Below, one piece after another: positions 12,600 through 23,600 of a stretch of 64,000 nucleotides of DNA. A model generated the notes under the pieces. That model had not been told where the DNA came from and ran no database searches. It saw nothing but the letters and a program-made list of their open reading frames with translations. A program made the position numbers and the translations under genes. The DNA lies in the NCBI GenBank assembly GCA_022749755.1, contig CM040452.1, positions 19,982,350 through 20,046,349 of the forward strand. The letters are read 5' to 3'. Origin of the DNA: Azadirachta indica (taxonomy: Eukaryota; Streptophyta; Magnoliopsida; Sapindales; Meliaceae). Within the stretch, counting starts at the first letter, position 1; each line of letters opens with the position of its first letter.

Positions 12600-15500
12600 T
12601 ATTGACGGTGATTTAATGAAATCTAGTATAAGTGAGAAGTAGATAATCGTCAACAATAACAGCAAAGTTCAAAATTGAGAAGTCCAACAGAAACAATTTT
12701 TCGTTGTGGAAAATGAAAATGAAGGTAATTTCAAAGAAAGACAAGTGCCTAACAGCAATTAGTGAAAAACCCTCAGATATCGACAAAGACAAGTGAAACG
12801 AGATAAACAGTGATGCAATTGCCGATCTATACTTGAGACAAGCCAATGAAATATTAGCTAAGGTAGAGGAGATGTGGCAAAGGAGATATGAGATAGTTTG
12901 ACAAAATTATATGAGGCCAAGTCATTGCACAACAAAATCTTCTTAAAGAAAAAACTTTACACTCTTTGAATGACAGAATCTACATCGGTGACTGACCATA
13001 TCAACACCTTGAAAACTCCATTTTCATAACTTACAACGTTGGGGTACAAAATAGAGGAAAATGAATGTGTGGAGATTCTATTTCAAAGTCTACCTGACTC
13101 GTATGATGAACTCTTCATCAACTCGACAACTAATGTCTAAACGGACTCTCTAATCTTTAATGAGGTTGCAGCCGCTATTTTAGAAGAAGAAAAGAGGTGC
13201 AGAAACAAGAAAGATAAAAATGTAAGTTTACAATAAGCAGAAGCGTTATCGATAACAAGAGGAAGATCAACTGAACGTAAGTCCAATAAGAGCCAAAATC
13301 AAGGCAGATCAAAATTAAGAAGTAAAAAGAATGTCAAGTGCTACAATTGTGGTAAGAAAGGGCACGTCAAAAAAGATTGTTAGAATAACAAGAATAGTGG
13401 AGATTCCGAGACATCAAAGGCTCAGGGTTGTGTAGTAAGTACCTCAGATGATGGTAAAGTATTATACGGTGAGACAACAATGATTATTGAAGGCAGAAAA
13501 CGACTTACTGATGTCTAACTTGTAGATTCAAGAGCAACACGGCACATGACCTCTCGAAGAGAATGGTTTCACACATATGAACCTATTTCTGGAGGATTTG
13601 TATATATAGGTGATGATCACGCCTTGGAGATCTCCGGTATTGATACTATCACGATAAAAATGCACGATGGAATAACTTGTACTATTAAAAAGGTACGACA
13701 TGTCAAAGACCTGAAGAAGAATCTATTGTCTTTAGGACAATTAGATGATCTTGGATGAAAAACTTTATTAAGAATGGGATTATGAAGATTGTTAGAAAAT
13801 CGCTTGTGGTTTTGAAGGCAGAAAAGATTACTGCAAATCTATTCATGCTTACGGGATAAACACAACAGAAAGTTGATGGGTGTGTTACTTCAACCAGTAA
13901 AGGAGAAGAATTGACAATGGTGTGGCATCTTAAACTTGACCACATGTCAGAATAAGGTTTGAAGATTTTATCTGACCGGAAGCTATTTCTAGGACTTAAC
14001 ATGAAAAAACTACCATTTTGTGAGCATTGTGTTGTAAGTAAGCAACATAAATTGAAGTTCAACAGATTTGATGGTGGAAGCAAATGCATTCTATACTTGA
14101 TTCATTCTGATATTTGAGAATCATCGGAAGTGCCTCTAGGAGGAGTAAAGTATCTTGTGACTTTTATTGATGATTACTCCAGGAGATGTTGGGTATATTC
14201 AATCAAGAAAAAGTTAAATACGTTTCCAGTGTTCAAAAACTTCAAAGCGCGAGTGAAACTTGAATATAGGAAGAAGATTAAGTATTTAAGAACAAACAAT
14301 AGAAGAGAGTATACAAACGATGAGTTTCTTGCATTATATAAATAAGAAGGTATTGAAAGACAGTTCACGGTGCCATACACTCCGCAGTAAAATAGAGTGG
14401 TAAAGCGGATGAACAGAACTCTTGTAGAAAGGATGAAAGCTATATTGAGGACTGTAGGATAACCTAATTCATTTTAGGCAGAAGCAGCAAAAACCGCCTG
14501 TTATGTGATAAATCGGTCACCATCGACAGCAATTGGGTTGAAGACGTTAATCAAGATGTAGACTGGTAAACCAACTAATTACTTTCATCTACATTCATTT
14601 GAATGTCCTGTGTATGTTATGTACAATGCCCAAGAAAAAACGAAGTTAGATCTTAAATCTGATAAGTGTATATTCTTGGGGTATGCTAATAGTGTAAAGG
14701 TGTATCGCTTGTGAGATCCCATGGTCTGTAAGGTTATGGTCAGCAGGGATGTTATCTTTATAGAAGATCAACTACAAGAAAAAGATGGAGATGATAGCAT
14801 ATTGAAGGAAAGCTCAGAGACTATAACATTACATGTGGAAAATGATAAAACACAAGAAATTTTAGACTTTTCTGAAGTATCACCAGAGCACGAGGTACAA
14901 GAACCAGTCAGGTTCAATGCTTTTGAAGTTCGTCGATCAACTTGTAAGAGAAAACCACCAACTTCGCACTCGGAGTATACTGCAGAGAATAATGTAGCAT
15001 ACTGTCTTCTAACAAAGGATGGCAAGCTCTCAACTTTTCACGAAGCTACGAGTAGATGCATCTTTATGGATGGCAGTAATGCTGGAAGAAATTGAAGCTC
15101 TACATAAGTACAAGACATGGGAAATAATACCATTGCCATATAGAAAAAAGCCAGCGGTAACAAATGGGTTTACAAGATCAAGCGGGATAGCAATGATCAA
15201 GTGGAACGATATCGTGCACAATTCGTAGGAAAGGAATTTGGTCAAAAAGAAGGAGTTGACTTTAACGAGATATCAGAAGGTTTTATTAAAACAGGCAAGG
15301 AGACTTATAACAATCAGAGTAGTCTTGGTTATGTGTGCTATATATTCCAACCAGAAGGTTTTACTGAAACAGGTAAGGAGAACTTAGTTTGTAGGTTAAA
15401 TAAGTCTCTGAACAATCTCAAACAGGTGCCAAGGTGTTTGTACAAAAGATTTGATTCCTTCATAATTAGCCTTGGATACAATAGACTCAATTTAGACTAT

Positions 15501-16440
15501 TGTACATACTATAAAAAGTTTGATGGTGATAATGATTTCATTATTTTGTTGTTGTACGTGAATGACATATTAGTAACAAGCCCCAACAAAGATTGAGTTC
15601 AAGAATTAGAGGCACAGTTGGTTAGGGAATTTGAAATGAAAGATTTGGGACCAGCAAACAAGATTTTAAGGATTCAAATTCACTGAGACAGAAATAATAG
15701 GAAGATTTGGTTATCTTATAAGAATTACTTGAGACAAATCTTATGACGTTTCAACTTGTAAGAAAGTAAGTCAATTTCTACCCTACTTCCTATTAATTTC
15801 AAGTTATTCTCAAATATGTATCATAACAATAAAGTAAAGAGGAGAGAGATGTCTCGAGTGCATTATGCATTAGTAGTGGGAAGTTTGATGTTCGCTATGA
15901 TATACACAAGACCAGACATTGCATAAGCAGTGGGAGCAATTAGTCGTTTTATGGCGAATCCTAGTAGAGAGCATTGAGAAACTGTGAAGAGGATTCTGAA
16001 ATACATTAGAGGAACCTCAGATGCTGCATTATGTTATAGAGGATTAGAATTCACTGTTAGGAGTTATGTAGACTCAGATTTTGCAGGAGTTCTCAATAAA
16101 AAGAAATTTACTACAGGTTATGTGTTTACACTTGCAAAAGGAGTTGTAAGCTGGGTTTCAAAATTGCAAACTGTTATAGCATTATTCATCATAGAAGCAA
16201 AATACATGGCGGCTACATAACCTTGTAAGGAAGCTGTCTGAATTCAAAAATTATTAGAAGAGCTCGGGCACAAACAAGATAAATTACTTTATTTTGTGAC
16301 AGTCAGAACGCCTTATACATTGCAAGGAATTCAGCCTTTCATTCAATGACAAAGCACATAGGGATTCAATATCATTTTGTTCGAGAAGTAGTGGAAGATG
16401 GAAGTGTAGATATGTAAAAGATATCCACCAATGAGAATCT
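12600..16440 (+). pseudogene. Copia Gag-Pol polyprotein remnant
   Basis: Pieces in order: a UBN2-type Gag (about 12890-13200, with words LYEAKSLHNKIFLKKKLY and LPDSYDELFINS in shifting frames), a CCHC zinc knuckle CYNCGKKGHVKKDC at 13339-13380, a protease-like strip near 13520-13760, a GAG-pre-integrase His/Cys region (about 13915-14060), the integrase core with TFIDDYSRRCWVY at 14160-14200, a reverse transcriptase with ALHKYKTWEIIPLP near 15090-15140 and YVNDILVTSP near 15557 (where YVDD is usual), and RNase H with YVDSDFAG near 16066 and IEAKYMAAT near 16190. Stop codons break every domain; the Asp-to-Asn change in the YVDD box would by itself damage the polymerase. Confidence 0.9.
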
Positions 16441-16577
16441 GGCAGATGTAATGACCATGCCAATAAACACTGACAAGTTTATATAGTGTAGATTCTCATA
16501 TGACCTAACAGAAATGTAAGCAAGTATGGAATTGGCAAATAAGGAGGGATTACTAAAAGTGACTTTAGGTGGGAGAA

Positions 16578-17275
16578 TGTGAAATTGTAAAGCTGACTTT
16601 TCGTGAATAATAATGTATAGATGAACAGTATTATATAAATGAACAGTATTGTACCATATGTGAGCATCGAAATACACCGAAAGTATAACTACTATTTTTT
16701 TACTTTCTTTACTAATGAGGTTAGTGTTAAGTGTAGAAAGTTTGAATTTAGACAGTGGTTGGTAGGTGGAGAAATTTGTGAAGTAAATTGTGAATATGTG
16801 TGGAAAAAGGGAGAAGGAAACTAATATAAATACCTCACCCTTTTTATCATTCTATCCATTCCAAAATCATCCTTTGAGAGATTTTACAAAGAGAGAAAAA
16901 TTAGTTTCTTTTTTGTGTCGTATTTTTCACTTAAAGTTGTTTATCCTATTTCGAGAAAAAGTGTGAAATACTCCTATTAAAGAGTTGTTATTTCCTTATT
17001 ATTAGAGAGAAAGAGAGTTGTAATCCCTACTTTAAACTAGTGAAATACTCCTATACTTGCTCGTGGTTTTTTTACCCTAATTTGTTTAGAAATTTTCTAC
17101 GTAAAATATTTGTATCAATTTATTTTACTGCTTTATTTTACTATAAACGGTTATATCTCCTACATATTATTGTTATTTTGATAGATGGTTATACCTCTTA
17201 TATAGCGTTTATTTTCATTATTTTCTTAATTTCACTATAGTTACGTGTTTTGCTTCGACCCCTAATTTCCTAACA
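16578..17275 (+). repeat. 3' LTR of the copia element
   Basis: Begins TGTGAAATTG like the 5' LTR and ends CCTAACA, preceded by the purine-rich tract. It is about 28 bp shorter than the 5' LTR because of several indels. Confidence 0.92.
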
Positions 17276-17280
17276 ATTAG
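17276..17280. repeat. Target-site duplication, right (ATTAG)
   Basis: Matches ATTAG at 11807-11811 exactly. Confidence 0.9.
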
Positions 17281-18010
17281 TCTTTGCTAGCTCTGATTTC
17301 TGGGTTCAGAATTATCATGAAAATAAAGGAAGAAAGAAATAGGAACAAAATCGAGAAAAGAACTAAAAATGCGAACTCTTTTATCAGGTTGTTTACTCGA
17401 ATATTTTATTATTATCATAACCAATTCTAAAAAGCTAAAATCGAAATTTTTATCTCTCTGTGGTTTGAACCCAAAATCGTGTTGTCTGATATATTAAAAA
17501 AAATGGATGTTTATACATGTTAAATAATTATTCAATTCATTAATAACTATATATATTATTTAATTACAAATATATTATTAACATTTTAATACATACTCTT
17601 GAAGTACTAGCTCACGTTAATTAATGAATAATAATCTACGTGCTTCAAAACCTTATTTTATTTACATACTTCTCTTTCAATGTAAAATATTTACTATACG
17701 TACCTGCGAAAGCTGCCTGCACAGGGTTTCTCCTGAAGTCTCGTTCGTGGAGATGCAGGGTTCGATTTCCAGAGGCATTGAAATCATCAACTGCTATCTC
17801 CATAGCAATTCTTTGCTCTTTACCAATACGAGAACTGTTGTCTACAACGGTGCCGATAATGCCCTTAACGTGGTGATTATTGTTTTCTGTTTCGGCAGCT
17901 TCATGATCGGCTGTTGCCTTCGTTGTGCTATCTGTGCATATCAACACCAACAACAAGGTCAAGAAACAGAGAAAACGAGGATACATATTATTCAAAAAAC
18001 AGAATCTGGG

Positions 18011-18026
18011 GGCCGGCCGGCCGGCC
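18011..18026. repeat. GGCC tandem repeat
   Basis: Four GGCC units in a row, just upstream of the copy B start at 17986. Copy C has no such run at the same place. It is self-complementary and rich in CpG, a striking island in AT-rich DNA. Confidence 0.8.
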
Positions 18027-18169
18027 TGGAACAATACTTCTTGTTGTTGGCCTTAATTAATTTCCTATTTATTTATATATATATATATGTGTGTGTTTGT
18101 GTGAATTAAGAATTAATTAATGATCTTACCTTTGTTTTGGTCCAATAGTAGAAGTCAAGTTAATTAGGA

Positions 18170-18580
18170 GCCGAAGCCAATTTTCTGAGAGACTTGGATC
18201 CAGTCCTGATCTTTTCTATTCTATACTTTTAAGAATCTATTGACACGTAGCATAAATAAAAATGGAAGGCTGAGATTGTATTTTAAAAATTATACCAATT
18301 AATTTTAAAATTATTTTTTTATCTTTCAGTACAATAAATTGTAGTGATTAATTGGTAAAAGTTCTTAAAATACAATTTCAACCTTTCATTTTCATTCATG
18401 TCACGTGTCAATGGATCCTTAAAAATATATGATAAAAAAGATCAGAACTAGATCCAAGTCCCTCAGAAAATTAATTGGTATAGTTTTTAAAATATAATCT
18501 CAGTCTTTCATTTTCATTCATGTCACGTGTCAATAGATCTTTAAAAGTATAAAATAGAAAAGATCAGTACTAAATCCAAG
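18170..18580. repeat. Nested inverted and direct repeat
   Basis: A left arm (about 18178-18305, with CTTGGATCC and GATCTTTTCT) is followed by two successive inverted copies of itself (about 18341-18480 and 18470-18580), each ending in a form of GATCCAAG. The two right-hand copies are direct repeats of each other and share CATTTTCATTCATGTCACGTGTCAAT. The matching place upstream of copy C runs straight from AATTTTCTCAGA to AGAAGTCGAC without it, so it arose or inserted after the duplication, or was lost from C. Confidence 0.75.
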
Positions 18581-19552
18581 ACCTTTTTTTAGAAGTTGAC
18601 ACACCAAGTTTTTCAGTTTACATTATTACCATGTTACATCAACCTGTCAACCTCAAATTAATATATTCACAGCACATTCAACGAACTAGGCATCGCAGTT
18701 TTGTCTTTCTTCTTCTGCAAATGAATAAGTTCTCTTCAGTCATTGGGCGCCATAGATCATATGTATGATCATGGGTTGAATTTTAATGCTTTTAATTAAA
18801 TCATGAGCAAATCTAATCCAAGAGATTCGTTTTACAACTAATTCCACCTTAATTAATTAATTATTTCATATATAGCATTTGGACTACTACTTAATTATTT
18901 GGATTCACATCACATATTATTAAATTACAGTTGAAAGGCACAAGTAGCATTTAATTAATTTGCTAATTTTTTAGCTCCGCGGCATGTTGCTGCTGTCATG
19001 AAACTTTGTCTTTAATCATAAGTTACTCAGACATATTATTTATTGATGAATTAATAGGAATGCCATCTCGTGCTTGTGCCATTAAACTCATGAAGACAAT
19101 TCCAATTCAATTAAATTTGCTCTAGACTTGACGCGGGAAAAACAAAATAACAATTAGTTAAGAGCCACTACTTAAGTTTGAAATTTCTGTGGAAAATTTC
19201 GGAACGTAATAATTAATCATCTAGATTAAATTATTTGTTCAACAAATGAAGAGTGGTGACTTTTTAATTAATAAGCAAATTTGGAATGGTTCGAAGCGAA
19301 ATTAAAGAATAGTCTTGAGATCCACCGAGTAAATTCTCGCAAAGGACTGTGAAAAATTGTTTTAACATTGTTACCCCATATATATATGGCTTGACAGACG
19401 TGGTGCTTTGTAAAGGGAAAGTATCCTTAATTAAGTCCCTATATACCAAAATGAATAGTTGAATTAATAAATACTCGATTGGATCGGGTTGATTGGTTCA
19501 ACTGCAATTGATTTGAGTCTCTCGTGTTTACATTTTATGTAATGCCTTTTTA

Positions 19553-19965
19553 GAAAAGTTCTAAAAAAAATGTGTATGAGTTTGAATTCTCTCTTAATTA
19601 ATTTGTTTATAGTCAATTTTTCTCTCAATATTAGAGGTAATTTGAACGAGTCCACCTTAGATAAGACGCAATAGGGCTGTTAATAATTTGTACATCTTGT
19701 TACAAGTAATATTATGTATGCTCTCTTAAAGCTTGTATCTTAATGTTACAAGTAACATTATGTAAAAAGAAAAGTTTAAAAAAAATGTATATGAGTTTGA
19801 ATTCTCTCGTAATTAATTTGTTTATAGTCAATTTCTCTCTCAAGATTAGAGGTAATTTGAACGAGTCCACCTTAGAAAAGATGCAATAGGGCTGTCAATA
19901 ATTTGTACATCTTGTTACAAGTAACGTTTATGTATGCTCTCATAAAGCTTGTATCTTACGTTGTC
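19553..19965. repeat. Tandem duplication, about 215 bp x 2
   Basis: Unit 1 (19553-19768) and unit 2 (19769 to about 19965) share ATGAGTTTGAATTCTCTC, a GAACGAGTCCACCTTAGA block and TTGTACATCTTGTTACAAGT. The homologous strip upstream of copy C (about 26820-26990) has a single unit. Confidence 0.8.
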
Positions 19966-20659
19966 AACTTCAATGACATAATCAACCACAGTCCAACTAA
20001 CATAATCAAATTTTAATAGTTTGATTTTGACTTGACTTTTCAATCTGTATTTACTCGTTAGGCGTTAATGCGGTTGCTTCGAACACTGATCAATGACTAA
20101 GCACTTGGCAATAGAAAACAAGTATTTAATATATGTATATTTAGGCAGAGAGTAGGAGTTCAAAGGCGTAATATAATTAATAACAATGTAATCTGTGCTT
20201 GAGCTTCCCTCATCTTCTCAATAAATTACAGTGAACTACCGGAATTCTCCATTTATTAACTAATAACCACAGAAGTGTAAATACTTTAGATTAGCATGGA
20301 ATACTGATCCTTTTGAGCGTTATCGATCGACTTAATTCATTAGTTTATGTTCAGACACAGCCTTGAAGTTCAGGCATAACTTCATCCTACCAACAAACTA
20401 GCATTTTAGTTATATATAGACTTTAGAAGAAGGATAAAACCGCTATATATATATATATATATATATGCAACTTTACTCAAATCTCTTCTTATTAATTTCC
20501 CATCTTTCTTTTTATCACATCGTTGTTTAATTGTTTGCATTTTCTAACCATAATCATAAATACACATAATCTTCCTTTTATTTTTAGTCCAAATATGTAT
20601 ATTTAAAGACCGTTCAGGTTTTATCCCTTCTCATTGTATGCCACGGCTTCGATCAATGT

Positions 20660-23600
20660 TTAAACTTGAGAGACCGGTCTAGTTTGATATGTGTTATGAG
20701 AGCTTCTGGGACTTTCTTCTGCACGGCTGACTCTACGAGAGAACACCTGTTTACGACGCCCCCATTGTTTTGATAGAGCCAAAGTTAGGGTCCTGATTGA
20801 TTTGTGTTGTAGAAAATTTTCATTATTCGTCTTGCTGCAGCAGCAATGACCAAGATATACAATAAGAGCAGCTGTTGAAGTGCCTCCTGTTAATACGAAA
20901 AGTGCCCAAAAGCTGCTGGGACTGAGGCTTAACACCTTATCCTTTTCGTCTAAATCCACCTCCATACACTTTTGAGAAGCAATCATTTTGTTCTCTAATT
21001 CCTGAAGCTTGCCGCTTTCAGATACATTTAGGAGTGCCTCAGTTACGCTGGCAAGCAATGGAGATCCTTTGAGAAAAGCCTGAACAACAATATTTAAACC
21101 CATGAAAATTTATATATATATATACATATTAGTGCTTAATAGTATATAATAAAATGAAGAATATAGAAGTTAGTAGAAGAAATAATTACGAATCCAAATC
21201 CTCCCACTTTGTAAATGGGCCCAGCTGTTGTAAAGCTTTTGCAGTATCTCGCAAGAAATATTTTGTGGAGAGGAACTTCAATAAATACGGCCGATATCTT
21301 TCCACTTCGGAGGTCGCTGGCATAATCATCAATAGAGGCATAACCTTTGATGTTTCTGGAGTTAAAGTGCAAGACATCCCGTAAGTAGTTTGATACAAAA
21401 GACAGATTAGCGCAACCAACCGCTGCATTTGCACTCTGCAGTGATTCAATATTATCTACAGTCGGTTCGAGCCCTTGAACAGTGAGCATGCTGGTGAGGT
21501 TAGCTGTGTAAGTCTGCGTAATAATTAGTCCCACAAACAGCCACACCACCATCATCATCCGCGACAGATTGCTATGCAAATTTTCTCCTTTGTTCAAACA
21601 AAATGTTAAATTAAGTTAGCTGCATCATCTCAATTCTTTCAACATTCTGTAACATTGAACATCACAAAGTTTTTACCCTGTAAGGAGATAAGGGAGCTGA
21701 AGGATAGCCACAGAAACATTCCCGTTTGATGCTGCGCAGAGTTTTGTGGCTCAGGCCAGTGTTTTCGCTCTATTAGCCACACTACAAAGCCGTTGTAGAC
21801 GCTGACAGCGAGTATTAGGATCCACATTGCCTTCGTAAAAGGTTTTGCGAATAATAAAGGTTTGTTGCTTGATTTTCGAACGGGAACTACCATCACCAAT
21901 CCTGATTCTGTGAAGGGCGGTGTGAAATCTGCATACTTGCATCGCTTGGCTACTATTGCTACATCCCCAACTACTGCGTCAAATTTCTGCATCCATGTCA
22001 AGCCAATGTAATATTACAGGTTTGACCCCCGAAATCAAATGAGTATTGGACGATACAAAACAAGAGTCGATAGGTTGCATACCTTCAAGTATATTTGCTT
22101 CACTAGATTATCATAGGACCCATTGAAGGGGAAAAAATTGTACTGCAGATGGAATGGCAACCGTTCAACCGTTGCGTTGAAGAGCTCGATTACAAATCCC
22201 TGGAAGGAAGCGGCATTTCCCAGTTCAGCTTGTAAAACGTTCACATAGTCCTTGTAGTCGGAACCCATAGGCACCCCAATTCTCAATGACTTAGCACTTG
22301 TTGGCAGAGACCATCCTCTTGGTGTATACGGAGGCAACCCTGGCCAAAGAATTTGCCCCAAATTTTTCATAGAAGAGTAATTGTAAGTAGCATCTTCATC
22401 GATAGTATTGGAGAATCCTAGTCCATCGGTCCAGAAACCAAGTTTGCTGGGAAAATTTCCTTTCAGATTGATGATTTGATATACATCTGCTGAAGCAACC
22501 TTCTGACTCTTGAATTGAAATTTTCCCATTAGACCACCGAAGTCACTGCGCGAAATGGCTTCTAATAACTTTTTGTTTCCCGTTTCACTTCTAATTTCCT
22601 TCATTGCTAAAGCCACTGACCACAAAGCATCATAGGCTTGAACTGCCAGAGCGCCAGGCTCATGGTTATCCTCTTCAGGATGCTCCGAGGCAAATCTTCT
22701 GCGAAATCTCCCGTAAAAATGCTGAAACTGAGGCTTGTTTTCAGGAAAGTAGCTTCTGACTCCTAAAATTCCTTGCATTAAGGACATGGCGGAGGCATCG
22801 ATGGAGTGCAAAAGACTTGTAATGGCATCTGTAGTGATCCATACATAATCCTTTTCCATCATCTCCAACTTATTGGCCTGCTCAAATAGACGGAGGCCCA
22901 ACTCTAGAGACAAATGAACCACAAACACTCTACATTGGCCACTTTTAAGTTTCTCAAGTTTTTCGGTTATTTCCGATGGAGGAAACGTTGGGAGGGGAAG
23001 AACGTTGATAATTTGAGCTCCGACTTCTCTTAAGGCGTTAGAGAGATGTGGTATGACTCCAGCAGCTGAAGAATCAACGTCTTCATAGATGACAGTGACC
23101 TGATGCCAGTCCCAGGATTGAACAATTGCAGCTATGGCTTTCATTTGGGCAAACTGGTTTGGCGAAGCTTGGAAGAGAAAGGGCCACTTGTCTGTTGCCC
23201 ATTTGGGCATTGCCTCAGCAAAAGAAAGAAGTGGAATCTGTTTGTTACTTGCAATCTCCGCAACCAATGACGTCTCTTCCCATGTCTGTGGCCCCAGAAT
23301 TGCTTTAACTTCTTGTGAGTTGATTAATTCCATGGCTGCAATTTTATAAAATTACAGTGAATATGAAAATTTTAAAACGTAAAATTATTTAAAATATTTT
23401 TATTTTATTTTAAAAATTTTATGTTTTTTTTTATAATAAAATATTAAAATTTTATTTATTAAAATATTTATTTAATTTTTTAAAAAAATTATTTATGACA
23501 ATTAAATAATTAATAAAAAAATTTATTAAAAAATCTATTTATATAAACTCTACAAAATAAAAGATTTTTTTTTTTAAATATTTTACTTAAAAAATTATAT

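Larger units (their letters stand above)
11812..17275 (+). mobile_element. Ty1/copia LTR retrotransposon, decayed
   Basis: A 5464-bp element in sense opposite to the host GLR gene, inside intron 1 of copy B. It has two LTRs, an initiator-Met primer-binding site, a purine-rich tract (about 16567-16577) and a 5-bp duplication. The internal order is gag, protease, integrase, reverse transcriptase, RNase H, which defines copia rather than gypsy. Many stops and frame changes interrupt the polyprotein, and the LTRs differ in length (726 and 698 bp) and at many bases, so the insertion is old and non-autonomous now. Confidence 0.95.
8948..17986 (-). pseudogene. GLR: Glutamate receptor-like pseudogene, copy B
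   Basis: Homologous exon for exon to copies A and C. Exon-like blocks (minus): 17986-17704, 11612-10360, 10258-9950, 9863-9466, 9373-8948. Aligning by eye to copy C shows a 1-base loss near 11153-11156 (GAGCGGCC against GAGCAGGCC), a 1-base loss near 11041-11043, a 2-base gain near 10582-10588 (extra CT), a 1-base loss in an A run near 10035-10037, and a TGA at 9840-9838 just before M3. Exon 1 (signal peptide plus start of the amino-terminal domain) and exon 5 (S2 end, M4, tail) stay open. The start at 17986 matches copy C's MYPR-like start; an in-frame ATG at 18034 would add 16 residues before the signal peptide. The apparent intron 1 is 6.1 kb because of a copia insertion. A full channel cannot be made; a truncated transcript could exist. 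Confidence 0.9.
18035..20659. other. Intergenic DNA between GLR copies C and B
   Basis: No gene. From about 18100 to 20060 it is colinear with the strip upstream of copy C (25343-27080): for example TAGTCTTGAGATCCACC occurs at about 19312 and 26509. It therefore carries copy B's ancestral promoter region, enlarged by the inverted repeat at 18170-18580 and a tandem duplication at 19553-19965. The last 300 bases are the 3' flank of copy C. Confidence 0.7.

Noticed and set aside
13546..16220. Several plus-strand open frames as separate host genes
   Set aside because: They are fragments of the copia polyprotein (protease, integrase, reverse transcriptase, RNase H) between two LTRs.
17624..18109. 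A 161-codon plus-strand open frame opposite GLR copy B exon 1
   Set aside because: It is the antisense of the first GLR exon, has no known motif, and ends in a TA/TG microsatellite.
18193..18580. Simple MITE with clean terminal repeats
   Set aside because: The ends (CTTGGAT) are inverted, but the repeat extends into flanking bases, the right arm is doubled, and no target-site duplication can be fixed; a rearranged inverted duplication fits better.
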